Origin: Pandoraea nosoerga | GTDB taxonomy: Bacteria; Pseudomonadota; Gammaproteobacteria; Burkholderiales; Burkholderiaceae | Length of the DNA stretch: 64,000 bases | Direction of reading: 5' to 3' | Assembly (NCBI RefSeq): GCF_902459585.1 | Contig: NZ_CABPSC010000007.1 | Span: 124,001 to 188,000, forward strand | Shown here: positions 54,136 through 63,658 of the stretch, piece after piece | Position numbering within the stretch: position 1 is the first letter of the stretch | Layout of the letters: each line of letters starts with the position of its first letter | Notes under the pieces: generated by a model | The model's input: the letters and a program-made list of their open reading frames with translations, nothing else | Database searches by the model: none | Told to the model about the DNA's origin: nothing | Position numbers and translations under genes: made by a program

Positions 54136-55443
54136 ATGGCAGAGGGTTATTTCCCGCAGTGGCGGCAGCAGGACACGGGGTCCGGCCGCGTGATCGCGCC
54201 CGATGAGCGCCTGCCCTGGCCGCAGACCATCGCCATGGGCGTGCAGCACGTGGTGGCCATGTTCGGCTCGACCGTGCTCGCCCCGCTGCTCATGGGCTTC
54301 GACCCGAACCTCGCGATCTTCATGTCGGGCATCGGCACGCTGCTCTTTTTCGTGCTCGTGGGCGGCCGGGTGCCGAGCTATCTCGGTTCGAGCTTCGCTT
54401 TCATCGGGCTCGTGATCTCGGTCACGGGGTACGCCGGCAGCGGTCCGAATATGAACATTCCGGTGGCGCTGGGCGGCATCATCGCCTGCGGTGTTGCCTA
54501 CGCGATCATCGGCCTCATCGTGATGATGGTCGGCACGCGCTGGATCGAAGCGCTCATGCCGCCCGTGGTGACGGGCGCCGTGGTCGCCGTCATCGGCCTG
54601 AATCTCGCGCCGGTGGCGGTCAAGGGTGTCTCGGCCAGCAGCTTCGACACGTGGATGGCGCTCGCGACGGTGCTATGCGTGGGGCTCGTGGCGGTGTTCG
54701 CGCGCGGCATGGTGCAGCGTCTGCTGATTCTCGTGGGGCTGCTGCTCGCCTACGTACTGTACGCGGTGCTGACCAACGGCATGGGACTGGGCAAGCCCAT
54801 CGACTTCTCGATCGTGGCCAATGCCGCATGGTTCGGCCTGCCGCATTTCGCGGCGCCGGTGTTCAAGGCCGAGGCGATGGTGCTGCTCGCGCCGATCGCC
54901 ATCATCCTGGTGGCGGAGAACCTCGGTCACATCAAGGCCGTGAGCGCCATGACGGGCCAGAACCTCGACCGTTACATGGGCCGCGCTTTCCTCGGCGACG
55001 GGCTCGCGACCATCGTGTCGGGCGGCGTCGGCGGCACGGGCGTGACCACGTATGCCGAGAACATCGGCGTGATGGCCGTCACGAAAATCTATTCGACGCT
55101 GGTATTCGCCGTGGCTGCCGTCATCGCGCTGGTGCTCGGCTTCTCGCCCAAGTTCGGCGCGCTCATCCAGACGATCCCGGGCCCGGTGCTGGGCGGCGTG
55201 TCGATCGTCGTCTTCGGTCTGATCACGGTGGCCGGTGCGCGCATCTGGGTGCAGAACAAGGTGGACTTCTCGGATAACCGCAACCTGATCGTGGCGGCCG
55301 TCACGCTGGTGCTCGGCGCTGGCGACTTCACGCTGAAGTTCGGCAGCTTCTCGCTTGGCGGTATCGGCTGCGCCACCTTCGGCGCGATCATCCTGTACGC
55401 GCTGCTGCGCGGCCGCGAAAAGTCGACGCCCGCGGCGATGTAA
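54136..55443 (+). CDS. uraA: Uracil/xanthine:cation symporter (UraA-like)
   Basis: 435 aa NCS2 family. About 14 helices; substrate-site motifs AENLGHIKAVSAMTGQ and GGVGGTGVTTYAENIGVMAVT contain the two conserved glutamates. Probably imports uracil with protons for pyrimidine salvage. GGAG about 10 bp before the ATG at 54136; the frame upstream is leader. Confidence 0.9.
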   Translation: MAEGYFPQWRQQDTGSGRVIAPDERLPWPQTIAMGVQHVVAMFGSTVLAPLLMGFDPNLAIFMSGIGTLLFFVLVGGRVPSYLGSSFAFIGLVISVTGYAGSGPNMNIPVALGGIIACGVAYAIIGLIVMMVGTRWIEALMPPVVTGAVVAVIGLNLAPVAVKGVSASSFDTWMALATVLCVGLVAVFARGMVQRLLILVGLLLAYVLYAVLTNGMGLGKPIDFSIVANAAWFGLPHFAAPVFKAEAMVLLAPIAIILVAENLGHIKAVSAMTGQNLDRYMGRAFLGDGLATIVSGGVGGTGVTTYAENIGVMAVTKIYSTLVFAVAAVIALVLGFSPKFGALIQTIPGPVLGGVSIVVFGLITVAGARIWVQNKVDFSDNRNLIVAAVTLVLGAGDFTLKFGSFSLGGIGCATFGAIILYALLRGREKSTPAAM

Positions 55444-55497
55444 CGTCGCGCGTGCGACGTCTGTCCAGCCGGTACGGTCCGGCGCCCGGCGCGGCGA

Positions 55498-56418
55498 TTA
55501 CGCCGTGCCGTTTTTTTCGGTGGCGCCGCTGGCTTCTCCCGCGGCAAGATGTTCGAGCAGTTGGCGCGCATAGGCGGGCAGGGCGTCGCGCTCGCGCACG
55601 CAGAGGATGAGATTGCGCAGCGCCCAGGCGTCGGTGAGCGGCACCACGCCCAGGCCGAGCGCGCCGGCCGAGCGCCGGGCGGCGCTCAATGGCACGATGC
55701 CCGGCGCAGCGCCGGCCGCCACCGCCCGGCACAGGCTGTCGAAGTCGCGCAGCCGCAGCCGATAGCGCAGCGAGCGCCCGGCGCGTCGGGCGTGGCCGTC
55801 GAGATGCTCGGCGATCGCACTGTGCTCGGGCAGGCCGATGAACTCGCTGTCGAGCACATCGATGAACGCGACCTGCGCGCGTTCGGCCAGCGCATGACCG
55901 GGCGGCGTGACGATCACCAGCCGGTCCTGGCGAAACGGCACCGTCTCCAGCCCCGTCAATTCGATCCAGTCGGACACGACGCCGATATCCGCCGCGCCTT
56001 CGAGCACGGCCTGGACGACGGCCGGACTCGTCTGCTCGCGCAGCGCGATTTCCACGTTGGGGTGCTGGGCGAGGAAAGCGCCCAGCAGATCAGGCAGGAA
56101 TTCCGACATGGCCACCGTATTGGACGCGATGCGCACGTTGCCCTTGAGGCCCGCGGCGTACTCGCCGAGTTCGCCGCGCATCTGGTCGACCTGCGCGAGC
56201 ACGCGGCGCGCGTGGGCGAGCAGAGCCCGGCCGGCGGGCGTCGGCATGACGCCCTGGCGGTGCCGCATGAAGAGTGCGACGCCCAGCGTCTCCTCGAGTC
56301 CGCGAATGCGCGCGCTGGCCGAGGCCAGCGTCAGATGGGCGCGCTCGGCGCCGCCGGTGATGCTGCCGGCGTCGGCGACGAGCAGGCAAAGACGCAGATC
56401 GGTAAGGTCGAATCGCAC
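55498..56418 (-). CDS. LysR-family transcriptional regulator
   Basis: About 306 aa from GTG 56418; the open frame continues to 56547 (349 aa) without homology. N-terminal HTH: LRLCLLVADAGSITGGAERAHLTLASASARIRGLEETLGVALF. Effector domain follows (GNVRIASNTVAMSEFLPDLLGAFLAQHPNVEIAL). Convergent with the uracil permease; target unknown. Confidence 0.88.
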   Translation of the reverse strand: MRFDLTDLRLCLLVADAGSITGGAERAHLTLASASARIRGLEETLGVALFMRHRQGVMPTPAGRALLAHARRVLAQVDQMRGELGEYAAGLKGNVRIASNTVAMSEFLPDLLGAFLAQHPNVEIALREQTSPAVVQAVLEGAADIGVVSDWIELTGLETVPFRQDRLVIVTPPGHALAERAQVAFIDVLDSEFIGLPEHSAIAEHLDGHARRAGRSLRYRLRLRDFDSLCRAVAAGAAPGIVPLSAARRSAGALGLGVVPLTDAWALRNLILCVRERDALPAYARQLLEHLAAGEASGATEKNGTA

Positions 56419-56769
56419 GGGAAATGCCGCAGGCGGGCGTAGCGCGCAGAACGCAATGGCGCCAGTGTAGCGCGCGGACTGCGCACGCACTGTGTGCCGA
56501 TTGCACGGCATGTGCGGCGATGCCCACTGACTTGGGAAAGGGCGCATGGTAAACTACGCGCTTTCAAGACACGGCCGTACCCGCGACGGCCTCGCCCGCC
56601 AAGCCGCTTGAATCGTTATTCGCCGGCGGGTCGTCTTGCCGGCGTCTTCCGGCGCGTCGCCCGCATGAGCGCGACGCCTGTCGCACGCCCGACGCGGGCA
56701 TTCCATCAAGAACAAACAACATCTAACGCGCGGGGACACACATCGTGGAGTCCGCGCATTGGTCTTTAT
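56419..56769. other. Gene-free region, probable long leader of the DEAD-box gene
   Basis: 351 bp between the divergent LysR and RNA helicase genes. It contains several GC-rich inverted repeats (e.g. CCGGCGGGT near 56623-56650) and a final CA-rich segment. It probably includes both promoters and a structured 5' leader, as is common for cold-regulated RNA helicases; this is inference. Confidence 0.45.
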
Positions 56770-58470
56770 ATGTCTTTTGAAACGCTCGGCCTGTCGGCCG
56801 ACATCCTGCGGGCAGTCACTGAGCTTGGCTACACCCGTCCGACCCCGATTCAACGCCAAGCGATTCCGGCCGTCCTGCAAGGCGGCGATCTCCTCGCCGG
56901 CGCCCAGACCGGCACCGGCAAGACGGCGGGCTTCACGCTGCCGATCCTGCAAATGCTCTCCTCGCGTGCGCGCCCAGCAGCCGCCAACGGCAAGCGCGCC
57001 GTGCGCGCACTCGTGCTCACGCCCACGCGCGAGCTCGCCGCGCAGGTCGAGGAGAGCGTCACGCAGTACGGCAAGTACCTGCGCCTGAGTTCCATGACCG
57101 TGTTCGGCGGTGTGTCGATGGTGCCGCAGGTCAAGCAACTGGCGCGCGGCGTGGACATCCTCGTTGCCACGCCGGGTCGCCTGCTCGACCACATGCAGCA
57201 GAAGACCGTCGACCTGTCCCACGTCGAGATTCTCGTGCTCGACGAGGCGGACCGCATGCTCGACATGGGCTTCATTCGCGACATCCGCCGCGTGCTGGCG
57301 GCGCTGCCGGCGCAGCGTCAGAACCTGCTCTTCTCCGCCACGTTCTCCGACGAGATCAAGCAGCTCGCCGACAGCCTGCTCAAGTCGCCCGCGCTCATCG
57401 AAGTGGCGCGCCGCAATACCACCGCGGAGACGGTGGCGCAGAAGATCCACCCGGTCGATCGCGAGCGCAAGCGCGAACTGCTCGAACATCTCGTGCGCGA
57501 GCACAACTGGTTCCAGGTGCTCGTTTTCACGCGCACCAAGCACGGCGCGAACCGTCTGGCCGAGCAACTCACCAAGGGCGGCATTCCGGCACTCGCCATT
57601 CACGGCAACAAGAGCCAGGGAGCGCGCACGCGTGCGCTGGCCGAGTTCAAGAGCGGTACGCTGCAGGTGCTCGTGGCGACCGATATTGCCGCACGCGGCA
57701 TCGATATCGACCAACTGCCCCATGTGGTCAACTTCGATCTGCCGGAAGTGGCCGAGGATTACGTGCACCGCATTGGCCGTACCGGCCGCGCGGGCGCCAA
57801 CGGCGAGGCGGTGTCGCTCGTGTGCGTGGACGAGCATCAATTGCTCGCGCAGATCGAACGCTTGATCAAGCGCAGCATCGAGCGCGAAGTGATCCCGGGC
57901 TTCGAGCCGGATCCGAACGCCGTGCCGCAACCGATTCGCAAGAATCAGAACGGTGGGCGAGGCGCCGGCGGCGGCCGTGGCGCGCGCGCCGAAGCGCAGC
58001 CGCGCGCCCCGCGTGAAGGCGCTCGCGGCGGGCGTCAGGGCGCCGAACCCGGCGGGGTGCGGCGCGAGGGGGAGCGTGGCGGAGAACGGGGTGACCATCG
58101 CGAACGGCAGGACCCGAATGGCCGGAACGCACGGCGCGGCGGCAATGCCGGCAGCGGCGGGAACGCCACGATCAACGTCGGTAACGTCGGTAACGTCGGT
58201 AACATCGGTAACGTCGGTCACGTCGGCATCGGTGGACAGGGTGTCCGTCAGCAAGCGCCGAAGCGTGCGGGCGACGCACAGCGCACCGCGGCACGGGCCA
58301 CGCCGGGCAACGGTGTCCCGCGCCAGGGCCGCGACGCACACAACGCATCACGCGGCCAGGGCGCCGGCGGGGGCGGTGAGCGCAGCGACTTCGGCCAGCG
58401 CGGTCCGCGCCCGGCACGTCGCGACGGCGCCGGTGGCGCCCTGCTGATGGGCAAGCCCAAGCGCGACTGA
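56770..58470 (+). CDS. rhlE: DEAD-box RNA helicase, RhlE-like
   Basis: 566 aa. Q motif [14 protein letters not shown]...PTPIQ; Walker A AQTGTGKT (45-52); DEAD in [12 protein letters not shown]; and [10 protein letters not shown]. It unwinds RNA in ribosome assembly or decay. The last ~180 residues are a Gly/Arg/Asn-rich tail; it includes a [15 protein letters not shown]-type repeat (9-bp units around 58174-58225). The ATG at 56770 begins the family start (MSFETLGL). Confidence 0.95.
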   Translation: MSFETLGLSADILRAVTELGYTRPTPIQRQAIPAVLQGGDLLAGAQTGTGKTAGFTLPILQMLSSRARPAAANGKRAVRALVLTPTRELAAQVEESVTQYGKYLRLSSMTVFGGVSMVPQVKQLARGVDILVATPGRLLDHMQQKTVDLSHVEILVLDEADRMLDMGFIRDIRRVLAALPAQRQNLLFSATFSDEIKQLADSLLKSPALIEVARRNTTAETVAQKIHPVDRERKRELLEHLVREHNWFQVLVFTRTKHGANRLAEQLTKGGIPALAIHGNKSQGARTRALAEFKSGTLQVLVATDIAARGIDIDQLPHVVNFDLPEVAEDYVHRIGRTGRAGANGEAVSLVCVDEHQLLAQIERLIKRSIEREVIPGFEPDPNAVPQPIRKNQNGGRGAGGGRGARAEAQPRAPREGARGGRQGAEPGGVRREGERGGERGDHRERQDPNGRNARRGGNAGSGGNATINVGNVGNVGNIGNVGHVGIGGQGVRQQAPKRAGDAQRTAARATPGNGVPRQGRDAHNASRGQGAGGGGERSDFGQRGPRPARRDGAGGALLMGKPKRD

Positions 58471-58608
58471 GCCTTCCCAGCGCCTGCGACGATGCGCGCC
58501 GGCGGCGTCTCGCGCATCGCGTTGCGCGCATGGCCAACCCGGCGAAGGGTGACGGGCCGACATCCCCCGTGGGCGAGCGGCGCAAAGTAAGTAAAATATT
58601 AAGCTTTC

Positions 58609-58628
58609 GCGCCCGGCGGTCCGGGCGC
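58609..58628 (+). promoter_or_regulatory. Leader hairpin before the BASS transporter gene
   Basis: GCGCCCGG-CGGT-CCGGGCGC is a perfect 8-bp stem in the short 5' leader of the next gene, 26 bp before its ATG. An AT-rich stretch (58588-58606) just upstream looks promoter-like. Confidence 0.45.
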
Positions 58629-58653
58629 CGCCTTCCCGTTCTTCGAGGATTTC

Positions 58654-59607
58654 ATGATCGCCCGTGTCACCCGGCTGTTCCCGTTGTGGGCTCTGCTGCT
58701 GTCCGTCTTCGCCTTTTTCTCGCCGGGCAGTTTCTCCGGCATCACACCGCACGTCACGGCGTTGCTCACCATCGTGATGTTCGCGATGGGCGTGACTCTC
58801 ACCTTCGACGACTTCAAGCGCGTCTTCACGCGTCCCGCCCCCATCGTGGCGGGCGTGGTGCTGCACTATCTGGTCATGCCGCTCGCGGCGTGGATCATCG
58901 CGCGCGTGCTGCACATGCCGCCCGACCTGACAGCCGGCATGGTGCTGGTGGGCAGCGTGGCGAGCGGCACCGCGTCGAACGTCATGATCTACCTCGCGCG
59001 CGGCGACGTGGCGCTCTCGGTGACGATCAGCGCGATGTCCACGCTCGTGGGGGTGTTCGCCACGCCGCTGCTCACGCGGCTCTACGTCGATGCGTCGATC
59101 GCGGTGGACGTGGAGGGCATGCTGCTGTCCATTCTCCAGATCGTGGCGCTGCCGATCGGCGCGGGCCTGCTCATCAACCGCTATTGCGGCGGCGTGGTGC
59201 GCGCGCTAGAGCGCTATCTGCCGCTCGTCTCGATGATCGCCATCGTGCTGATCATCGGTGCGGTGGTCGGCGCGAATCAGGGCAATATCGCCACTGTCGG
59301 CCCCTTGGTGATGCTCGGCGTGGTGCTGCACAACGGCCTCGGGCTGCTTGGCGGCTACTGGGGGGGGCGCCTGCTCGGCTTCGACGAGTCGATTTGCCGC
59401 ACGCTCGCCATCGAGGTGGGCATGCAGAATTCGGGGCTGGCTGCCACGTTGGGCAAGATTTACTTCACGCCGCTCGCGGCGTTGCCGGGAGCGCTGTTTT
59501 CGGTCTGGCACAACCTCTCGGGCTCGCTGCTCGCCGGCTACTGGCGCGGCCGTCCGACGGGCACGGCCAACGACGACCAGGCCGTGGCGACGCGCCCGAC
59601 GCACTGA
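58654..59607 (+). CDS. BASS-family transporter (bile acid:sodium symporter fold)
   Basis: 317 aa with about ten helices. Conserved cores: [30 protein letters not shown] and [17 protein letters not shown]. Bacterial members move pantoate, 2-keto acids or other organic anions with Na+. GAGG lies 8 bp before the ATG at 58654. No neighbour suggests a substrate. Confidence 0.87.
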   Translation: MIARVTRLFPLWALLLSVFAFFSPGSFSGITPHVTALLTIVMFAMGVTLTFDDFKRVFTRPAPIVAGVVLHYLVMPLAAWIIARVLHMPPDLTAGMVLVGSVASGTASNVMIYLARGDVALSVTISAMSTLVGVFATPLLTRLYVDASIAVDVEGMLLSILQIVALPIGAGLLINRYCGGVVRALERYLPLVSMIAIVLIIGAVVGANQGNIATVGPLVMLGVVLHNGLGLLGGYWGGRLLGFDESICRTLAIEVGMQNSGLAATLGKIYFTPLAALPGALFSVWHNLSGSLLAGYWRGRPTGTANDDQAVATRPTH

Positions 59608-59896
59608 CGTTTTCCTGCGCCGCGCCCCGGTGTGTGCGGCGCGCAACGGGTGGCCGCACCGTCATCGCGGCCATTTGCCTTTCTGTCTCTCATCGCCTAC
59701 AACATCGATATACCGTTCGCGGCGGTGAGAGAATCCGCAGCGCGGCGCCCGTCCGTGCTCCCTTTCCCCCGCTCGCCCACAGGGCGTATTCCGACGTGGC
59801 CGACATGGTCAATCCCGGCAGCGATGCTTCGTGCGAGATGCGCGACGCCCTGTCTCGGCCCGGCGGTACGAGCGAGCGGTCTGGAGTCACCCAACA

Positions 59897-60457
59897 ATGT
59901 TGAGAAAGAACCCGCGCGGGGACTACCCCGTGGTGCATGAAAGCGCGTTCATCGATCCGACGGCCATTCTATGCGGTCAGATCATCGTGGGCGAGAACGT
60001 CTTCATCGGACCCTATGCCGTGTTGCGGGCCGATGAGGTCGACGAGAACGGCAAGATGGAGCCGATCGTGATCGGCGCCAATTCCAATATTCAGGACGGG
60101 GTCGTGATCCATTCGAAAGACGGGGCACGCGTTAGCATCGGTGAGAACACGTCGATTGCGCATCGCTCCATCGTGCATGGACCGTGTGTCATCGGGAACA
60201 ACGTCTTCATCGGCTTCAATTCGGTGCTGTTCAACTGCGTCGTGCATGACGGCGTGGTCGTGCGGCACAACAGCGTGGTCGAGGCACGGGACATCCCCGA
60301 GAACTTCTATATCCCGTCGACGACGCATATCAGCCGCGAGACCGATCTCGCGACCATCCCGAAGGTCACGGTCGACGCGCGCGAGTTCTCCGAGTCGGTG
60401 AGCCGTACCAACGTGGAGCTCGCACGCGCGTATCGCCGCATTCAGAACGAGTTCTGA
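59897..60457 (+). CDS. Gamma-carbonic-anhydrase-like hexapeptide protein
   Basis: 186 aa. Left-handed beta-helix repeats: IDPTAILCGQIIVGENVFIGPYAVLRAD (residues 20-47), then NSNIQDGVVIHS, GENTSIAHRSIVHGPCVIGNNVFIGFNSVLFNC. Histidines in IVIG/H positions are those of gamma-carbonic anhydrases. GGAG 10 bp before ATG 59897. Followed by a PPIase gene; a joint role is unknown. Confidence 0.8.
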   Translation: MLRKNPRGDYPVVHESAFIDPTAILCGQIIVGENVFIGPYAVLRADEVDENGKMEPIVIGANSNIQDGVVIHSKDGARVSIGENTSIAHRSIVHGPCVIGNNVFIGFNSVLFNCVVHDGVVVRHNSVVEARDIPENFYIPSTTHISRETDLATIPKVTVDAREFSESVSRTNVELARAYRRIQNEF

Positions 60458-60528
60458 GCGCGCTCGGCGCGCCGGCGAGCGTCGGTGAGCGTGGAGGCGA
60501 TACAGTCAACGTTTTGCAGGAGTTCGTC

Positions 60529-61290
60529 ATGGCTTTGAGCGTCAACGGTATTGTCATCGACGCACGCCGCGTCGCCGATGAAATCAACCGGCATCGAGAC
60601 GTCGCCGATCCGGAAGCGGCGGCCAGGCGCGCGCTGGTCCGCAGCGAGTTGTTGCGCCAGCGCGTGCGCGACTTGCGATTGCTCGACGAAGCCGACGCCG
60701 CCAATGCGAGCGATGACGCGATCATCGACACGCTGTTCACGCGCGACGTGCAGGTGCGGCGTCCGACCGAAGCCGAATGCCGCGCCTATTTCCACGAGCA
60801 CGCCGGACAGTTTCGTGTCGGCGACAAGGTGCAGGCGAGTCACATTCTGTTCGCGCTGTCGGCCGGGGTGCCGCTGTCCTCGACGCTCGAGCGCGCGCAG
60901 TCGGCGCTCGACGCGGTGCTCGCGGAGCCGGCATCGTTCGAGTCGGTGGCGGCGCGCATGTCGGACTGCCCTTCGGGGCGCCGCGGCGGCAGCCTCGGCA
61001 TGCTCGCTCGCGGCAGCGGCGCGCCGGAGTTCGAACTCGTGCTGTTCTGCGGCGATCGGCTCGGCGTGGTGCCACGGCTCGTGAACACGCGCTACGGTTT
61101 TCACGTCGTGCGTATCGAGCGCCGCGTGAAGGGCCGCATGCCGCCGTTCGAGCGCGTGGCCGATCGCATCGCGGCACAGTTGTACCAGCAGGCGCGCGCG
61201 CGAGCCTTGCATCATTACGTGGCGCTGCTCGCGGATGCCGCGCAGATCAGCGGCGCCGGCGATAACGACAGGCCGGCGCGCGTGCAATAG
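60529..61290 (+). CDS. Parvulin-type peptidyl-prolyl isomerase
   Basis: 253 aa. C-terminal PpiC domain: VQASHILFALSAG (about 105-117), CPSGRRGGSLGML, and YGFHVVRIERR. N-terminal helices could bind clients. Similar to NifM-type proteins. No signal peptide, so cytosolic. AGGAG 6 bp before ATG 60529; ATG is preferred to TTG 60514. Confidence 0.85.
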   Translation: MALSVNGIVIDARRVADEINRHRDVADPEAAARRALVRSELLRQRVRDLRLLDEADAANASDDAIIDTLFTRDVQVRRPTEAECRAYFHEHAGQFRVGDKVQASHILFALSAGVPLSSTLERAQSALDAVLAEPASFESVAARMSDCPSGRRGGSLGMLARGSGAPEFELVLFCGDRLGVVPRLVNTRYGFHVVRIERRVKGRMPPFERVADRIAAQLYQQARARALHHYVALLADAAQISGAGDNDRPARVQ

Positions 61291-61347
61291 CGGCGCCCGT
61301 TTCTTCATGGCCGCGACCGGTCGCGACGCGCCGCAGTGGCCCGGGCG

Positions 61348-62151
61348 TCAACCGACGGCAAGCTCGAGCGTGAACGTGTCGAGCGTGAACGAGCCGTCGG
61401 GCTGGATCTTGAAGTGGCGGCGAACGTCGTCGGCCATCGCGGCTTGCAGTGCACGGATGGCGACCTGCATCGGTTCGGGCGTGCGCATGCGGGTCGTCCA
61501 CGTCCTGAAGTCGAGTTCCAGCGTGCGCGGCGTGAGCGAGACGACGCACAAGCCCGCGCCGGCGGCCATCGTCAGCCACTCTCCGAGCGAGTAGTCCCGA
61601 ACGTGCGACGTGTCGCGCAGCACCTCGACGGCCTGCAGATACGTGTCGAAGAGCGGCTGTCCGGTGGAGGCGACGTCGCAGATCGCCACGCGCCCGCCCG
61701 GCCTGAGCACCCGACGCATCTCGCGCAGCGCGGCGCCCACGTCCGCCCAGTGATGTGCGCTGTAGCGGCTGAAGACGAGATCGAAGCTGGCGTCTTCGAA
61801 CGGCAGCGACTCGGCCGCGCCCTGCTGCGTGACGATGTTCGCGAGTCCGCGCCGGGCCGCTTCGTCGGCCACGACACCGAGCATGTCGGGCGACAGGTCG
61901 TAAGCGACCACCCGCGCGACGTGCGGCGCCGCGAAGAAACTTACGTGGCCCGCGCCGCAGCCGAGGTCGAGCAGTTGCGCGGCAGGCCGCGTCTGCGCGA
62001 GGGCGGCGAGCTGCTCCAGATCGGCGCCCTGCGCATGGTTGGCACTCGTCAGATAGGCCGAGGCCTGCGGGCCGAATTGCCCGGTGACGACGGCGTTGTG
62101 GGACTGGGGCGCGTCGCCGGCGGCGGGCGAGGGGCGTTGAGATTCGCTCAC
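61348..62151 (-). CDS. UbiE/class I SAM-dependent methyltransferase
   Basis: 267 aa. AdoMet motif LLDLGCGAGHVSFFAA, then YDLSPDM, AAESLPFEDASFDLVFSRYSAHHW and the post-motif LREMRRVLRPGGRVAI. Substrate unknown; not a standard UbiE by its neighbours. GTG 62151 has AAGGAG 7 bp upstream, while longer readings are Arg/Pro-rich and unlikely. Divergent from an XRE/MmyB regulator with a shared palindrome. Confidence 0.87.
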   Translation of the reverse strand: MSESQRPSPAAGDAPQSHNAVVTGQFGPQASAYLTSANHAQGADLEQLAALAQTRPAAQLLDLGCGAGHVSFFAAPHVARVVAYDLSPDMLGVVADEAARRGLANIVTQQGAAESLPFEDASFDLVFSRYSAHHWADVGAALREMRRVLRPGGRVAICDVASTGQPLFDTYLQAVEVLRDTSHVRDYSLGEWLTMAAGAGLCVVSLTPRTLELDFRTWTTRMRTPEPMQVAIRALQAAMADDVRRHFKIQPDGSFTLDTFTLELAVG

Positions 62152-62218
62152 GGAAAGTCTCCTTCGTGGGTGGGGCGGTTGCCGACGCCGGCGCCGCGCG
62201 CCAGGGGGCTTGTGCGGC

Positions 62219-62250
62219 ATCGACGAGTGTCACGATAATGGCTCGTCGAT
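62219..62250. promoter_or_regulatory. Operator palindrome between methyltransferase and XRE regulator
   Basis: ATCGACGAG (62219-62227) and CTCGTCGAT (62242-62250) form a perfect 9-bp inverted repeat with a 14-bp spacer. A short palindrome TACCGGTA overlaps its right end (62250-62257). It is a likely binding site for the MmyB-like regulator that controls both genes. Confidence 0.6.
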
Positions 62251-62279
62251 ACCGGTACAAGTTACGCGTTTATCCTGGT

Positions 62280-63125
62280 ATGAAAACTACCCCTATGCCG
62301 CCAACCCGCCCGGGGCCCCGGGACGATCCATCGCCGGACGAAGCACGCGGCGCCGCGAGCCAGCGCCGTGCGCTCGGCGACTTCCTGCGTGCGCATCGCG
62401 AGCGCCTCACGCCGGCCGCGGTCGGCTTGCCGCCGATCGGGCGCCGTCGCACACCCGGCCTGCGGCGCGAGGAAGTGGCGCAGTTGTGCGGCCTGTCGGC
62501 AACCTGGTACACGTGGATCGAGCAGGCGCGCGAGGTGTCGATCTCGGCGGGCGCGCTGGCGGCCGTGGCGGGCGCGTTGCGGCTCTCGCGCGCGGAACGC
62601 GCGTATCTGTTCGACCTCGCGGGCCGGCGCGATCCGGAGCGCGGCGCCGAACCCTTGCCGCATCACGCGGCGGCACAGGTGCAGGCCGCCGTGGCGGCGG
62701 TGGCCGCACCGGCCTATGCGCTCGACCGGTGCTGGGACGTGCTCGCATGGAACGATGCGGCGGCCGACGTCTTTCGCGGCTGGCTCGACGCGCCGGGCGC
62801 GAAGAATCTGATGCGCTACATCTTCCTCGATGCGGGCGCACGTGCGTTGATTCAGGATTGGGACAGCCGCGCGCGGCGCGTGGTCGCGGAGTTTCGCGCC
62901 GAATGCAGTGCATACCTCGACGACACGCCCGTGCGTGCGCTCACCGACGCGCTGCAGCGCGAGAGCCGCGTTTTCGCCGCGCTGTGGTCGCAGCAGGACG
63001 TGGTGGAGCGTGAAGGCGGGCGACGGGGCTTTCATCATCCCGTGCGCGGCGACATCGATTTCGCGCAGGTCACGTTCCGCCTGTCCGGCCATGACGACGT
63101 CAAGCTCGTGATGCTGCTGCCGTAA
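62280..63125 (+). CDS. XRE-type regulator with MmyB-like ligand domain
   Basis: 281 aa. HTH: LGDFLRAHRERLTP ... RRTPGLRREEVAQLCGLSATWYTWIEQAREVSISAGALAAVAGALRLS (residues about 30-105). The C-terminal domain (APAYALDRCWDVLAWNDAAADVF; LMRYIFLD; FAQVTFRLSGHDDVKLVMLLP) is the MmyB fatty-acid/ligand domain. ATG 62280. It is divergent from, and presumably represses, the methyltransferase gene. Confidence 0.9.
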   Translation: MKTTPMPPTRPGPRDDPSPDEARGAASQRRALGDFLRAHRERLTPAAVGLPPIGRRRTPGLRREEVAQLCGLSATWYTWIEQAREVSISAGALAAVAGALRLSRAERAYLFDLAGRRDPERGAEPLPHHAAAQVQAAVAAVAAPAYALDRCWDVLAWNDAAADVFRGWLDAPGAKNLMRYIFLDAGARALIQDWDSRARRVVAEFRAECSAYLDDTPVRALTDALQRESRVFAALWSQQDVVEREGGRRGFHHPVRGDIDFAQVTFRLSGHDDVKLVMLLP

Positions 63126-63148
63126 TCGATACGCCGTCGCCGGGAGTC

Positions 63149-63547
63149 TCAGGCGGCAGAGCGCAGCCAGCTCGCGAGCAAGGCGCCGCTGGCCATGCCG
63201 AGCAGCGTCATGGCGAGCGAGCCGCCGACATGCGTGAGGACGATCAGCGACGCCCAGCCGAGCTGCCCCTCGCGCAGCAGCCCGGTCACTTCGGCGGAGA
63301 ACGTGGAGAACGTGGTGAGGCCGCCCAGGAAGCCGGTGATGATGAACAGACGCCACTCGACCGGCAGCGACGGTACTTGGCTGAAGACGGCCACGGCGAC
63401 GCCGATGAGATAGCCGCCGCCGAGGTTGGCGGCGAGGGTGCCCAGCGGCAGCGTGGGCAGTATTGCGTTGAACTGTACGCTGAGCACCCAGCGCAGCAGC
63501 GCGCCGAGCGCGGCGCCGAGGCTGATGGCGACGACCGAACCGATCAT
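63149..63547 (-). CDS. crcB: Fluoride channel CrcB/Fluc
   Basis: 132 aa with four membrane helices. Family motifs: GALLRWVLS (N-terminal), [29 protein letters not shown]. It exports fluoride. GGAG upstream of the ATG at 63547. No fluoride riboswitch was seen in the 50 bp before it. Confidence 0.92.
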   Translation of the reverse strand: MIGSVVAISLGAALGALLRWVLSVQFNAILPTLPLGTLAANLGGGYLIGVAVAVFSQVPSLPVEWRLFIITGFLGGLTTFSTFSAEVTGLLREGQLGWASLIVLTHVGGSLAMTLLGMASGALLASWLRSAA

Positions 63548-63595
63548 GGGCGACTCTCCTCGCGGATCGCACGGGTAGTGAAAGGGGGGCGGACG

Positions 63596-63625
63596 AAAAA
63601 ACGGCCAGCCTTTTCAGGCCGGCCG
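63596..63625 (-). terminator. Intrinsic terminator downstream of pyrE
   Basis: Read on the minus strand: CGGCCGGCCT, loop GAAA, AGGCTGGCCG, then six T. One G-U pair is in the stem. It ends pyrE transcription 33 bp after its stop and separates crcB. Confidence 0.8.
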
Positions 63626-63658
63626 AGGTCTTCTCTCACGCGAATACTGCCACGGATC

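Noticed and set aside
63548-63600. Possible fluoride riboswitch before crcB
   Set aside because: The sequence does not contain the conserved GGNGAUGG...CGCC core, and the spacer is short.
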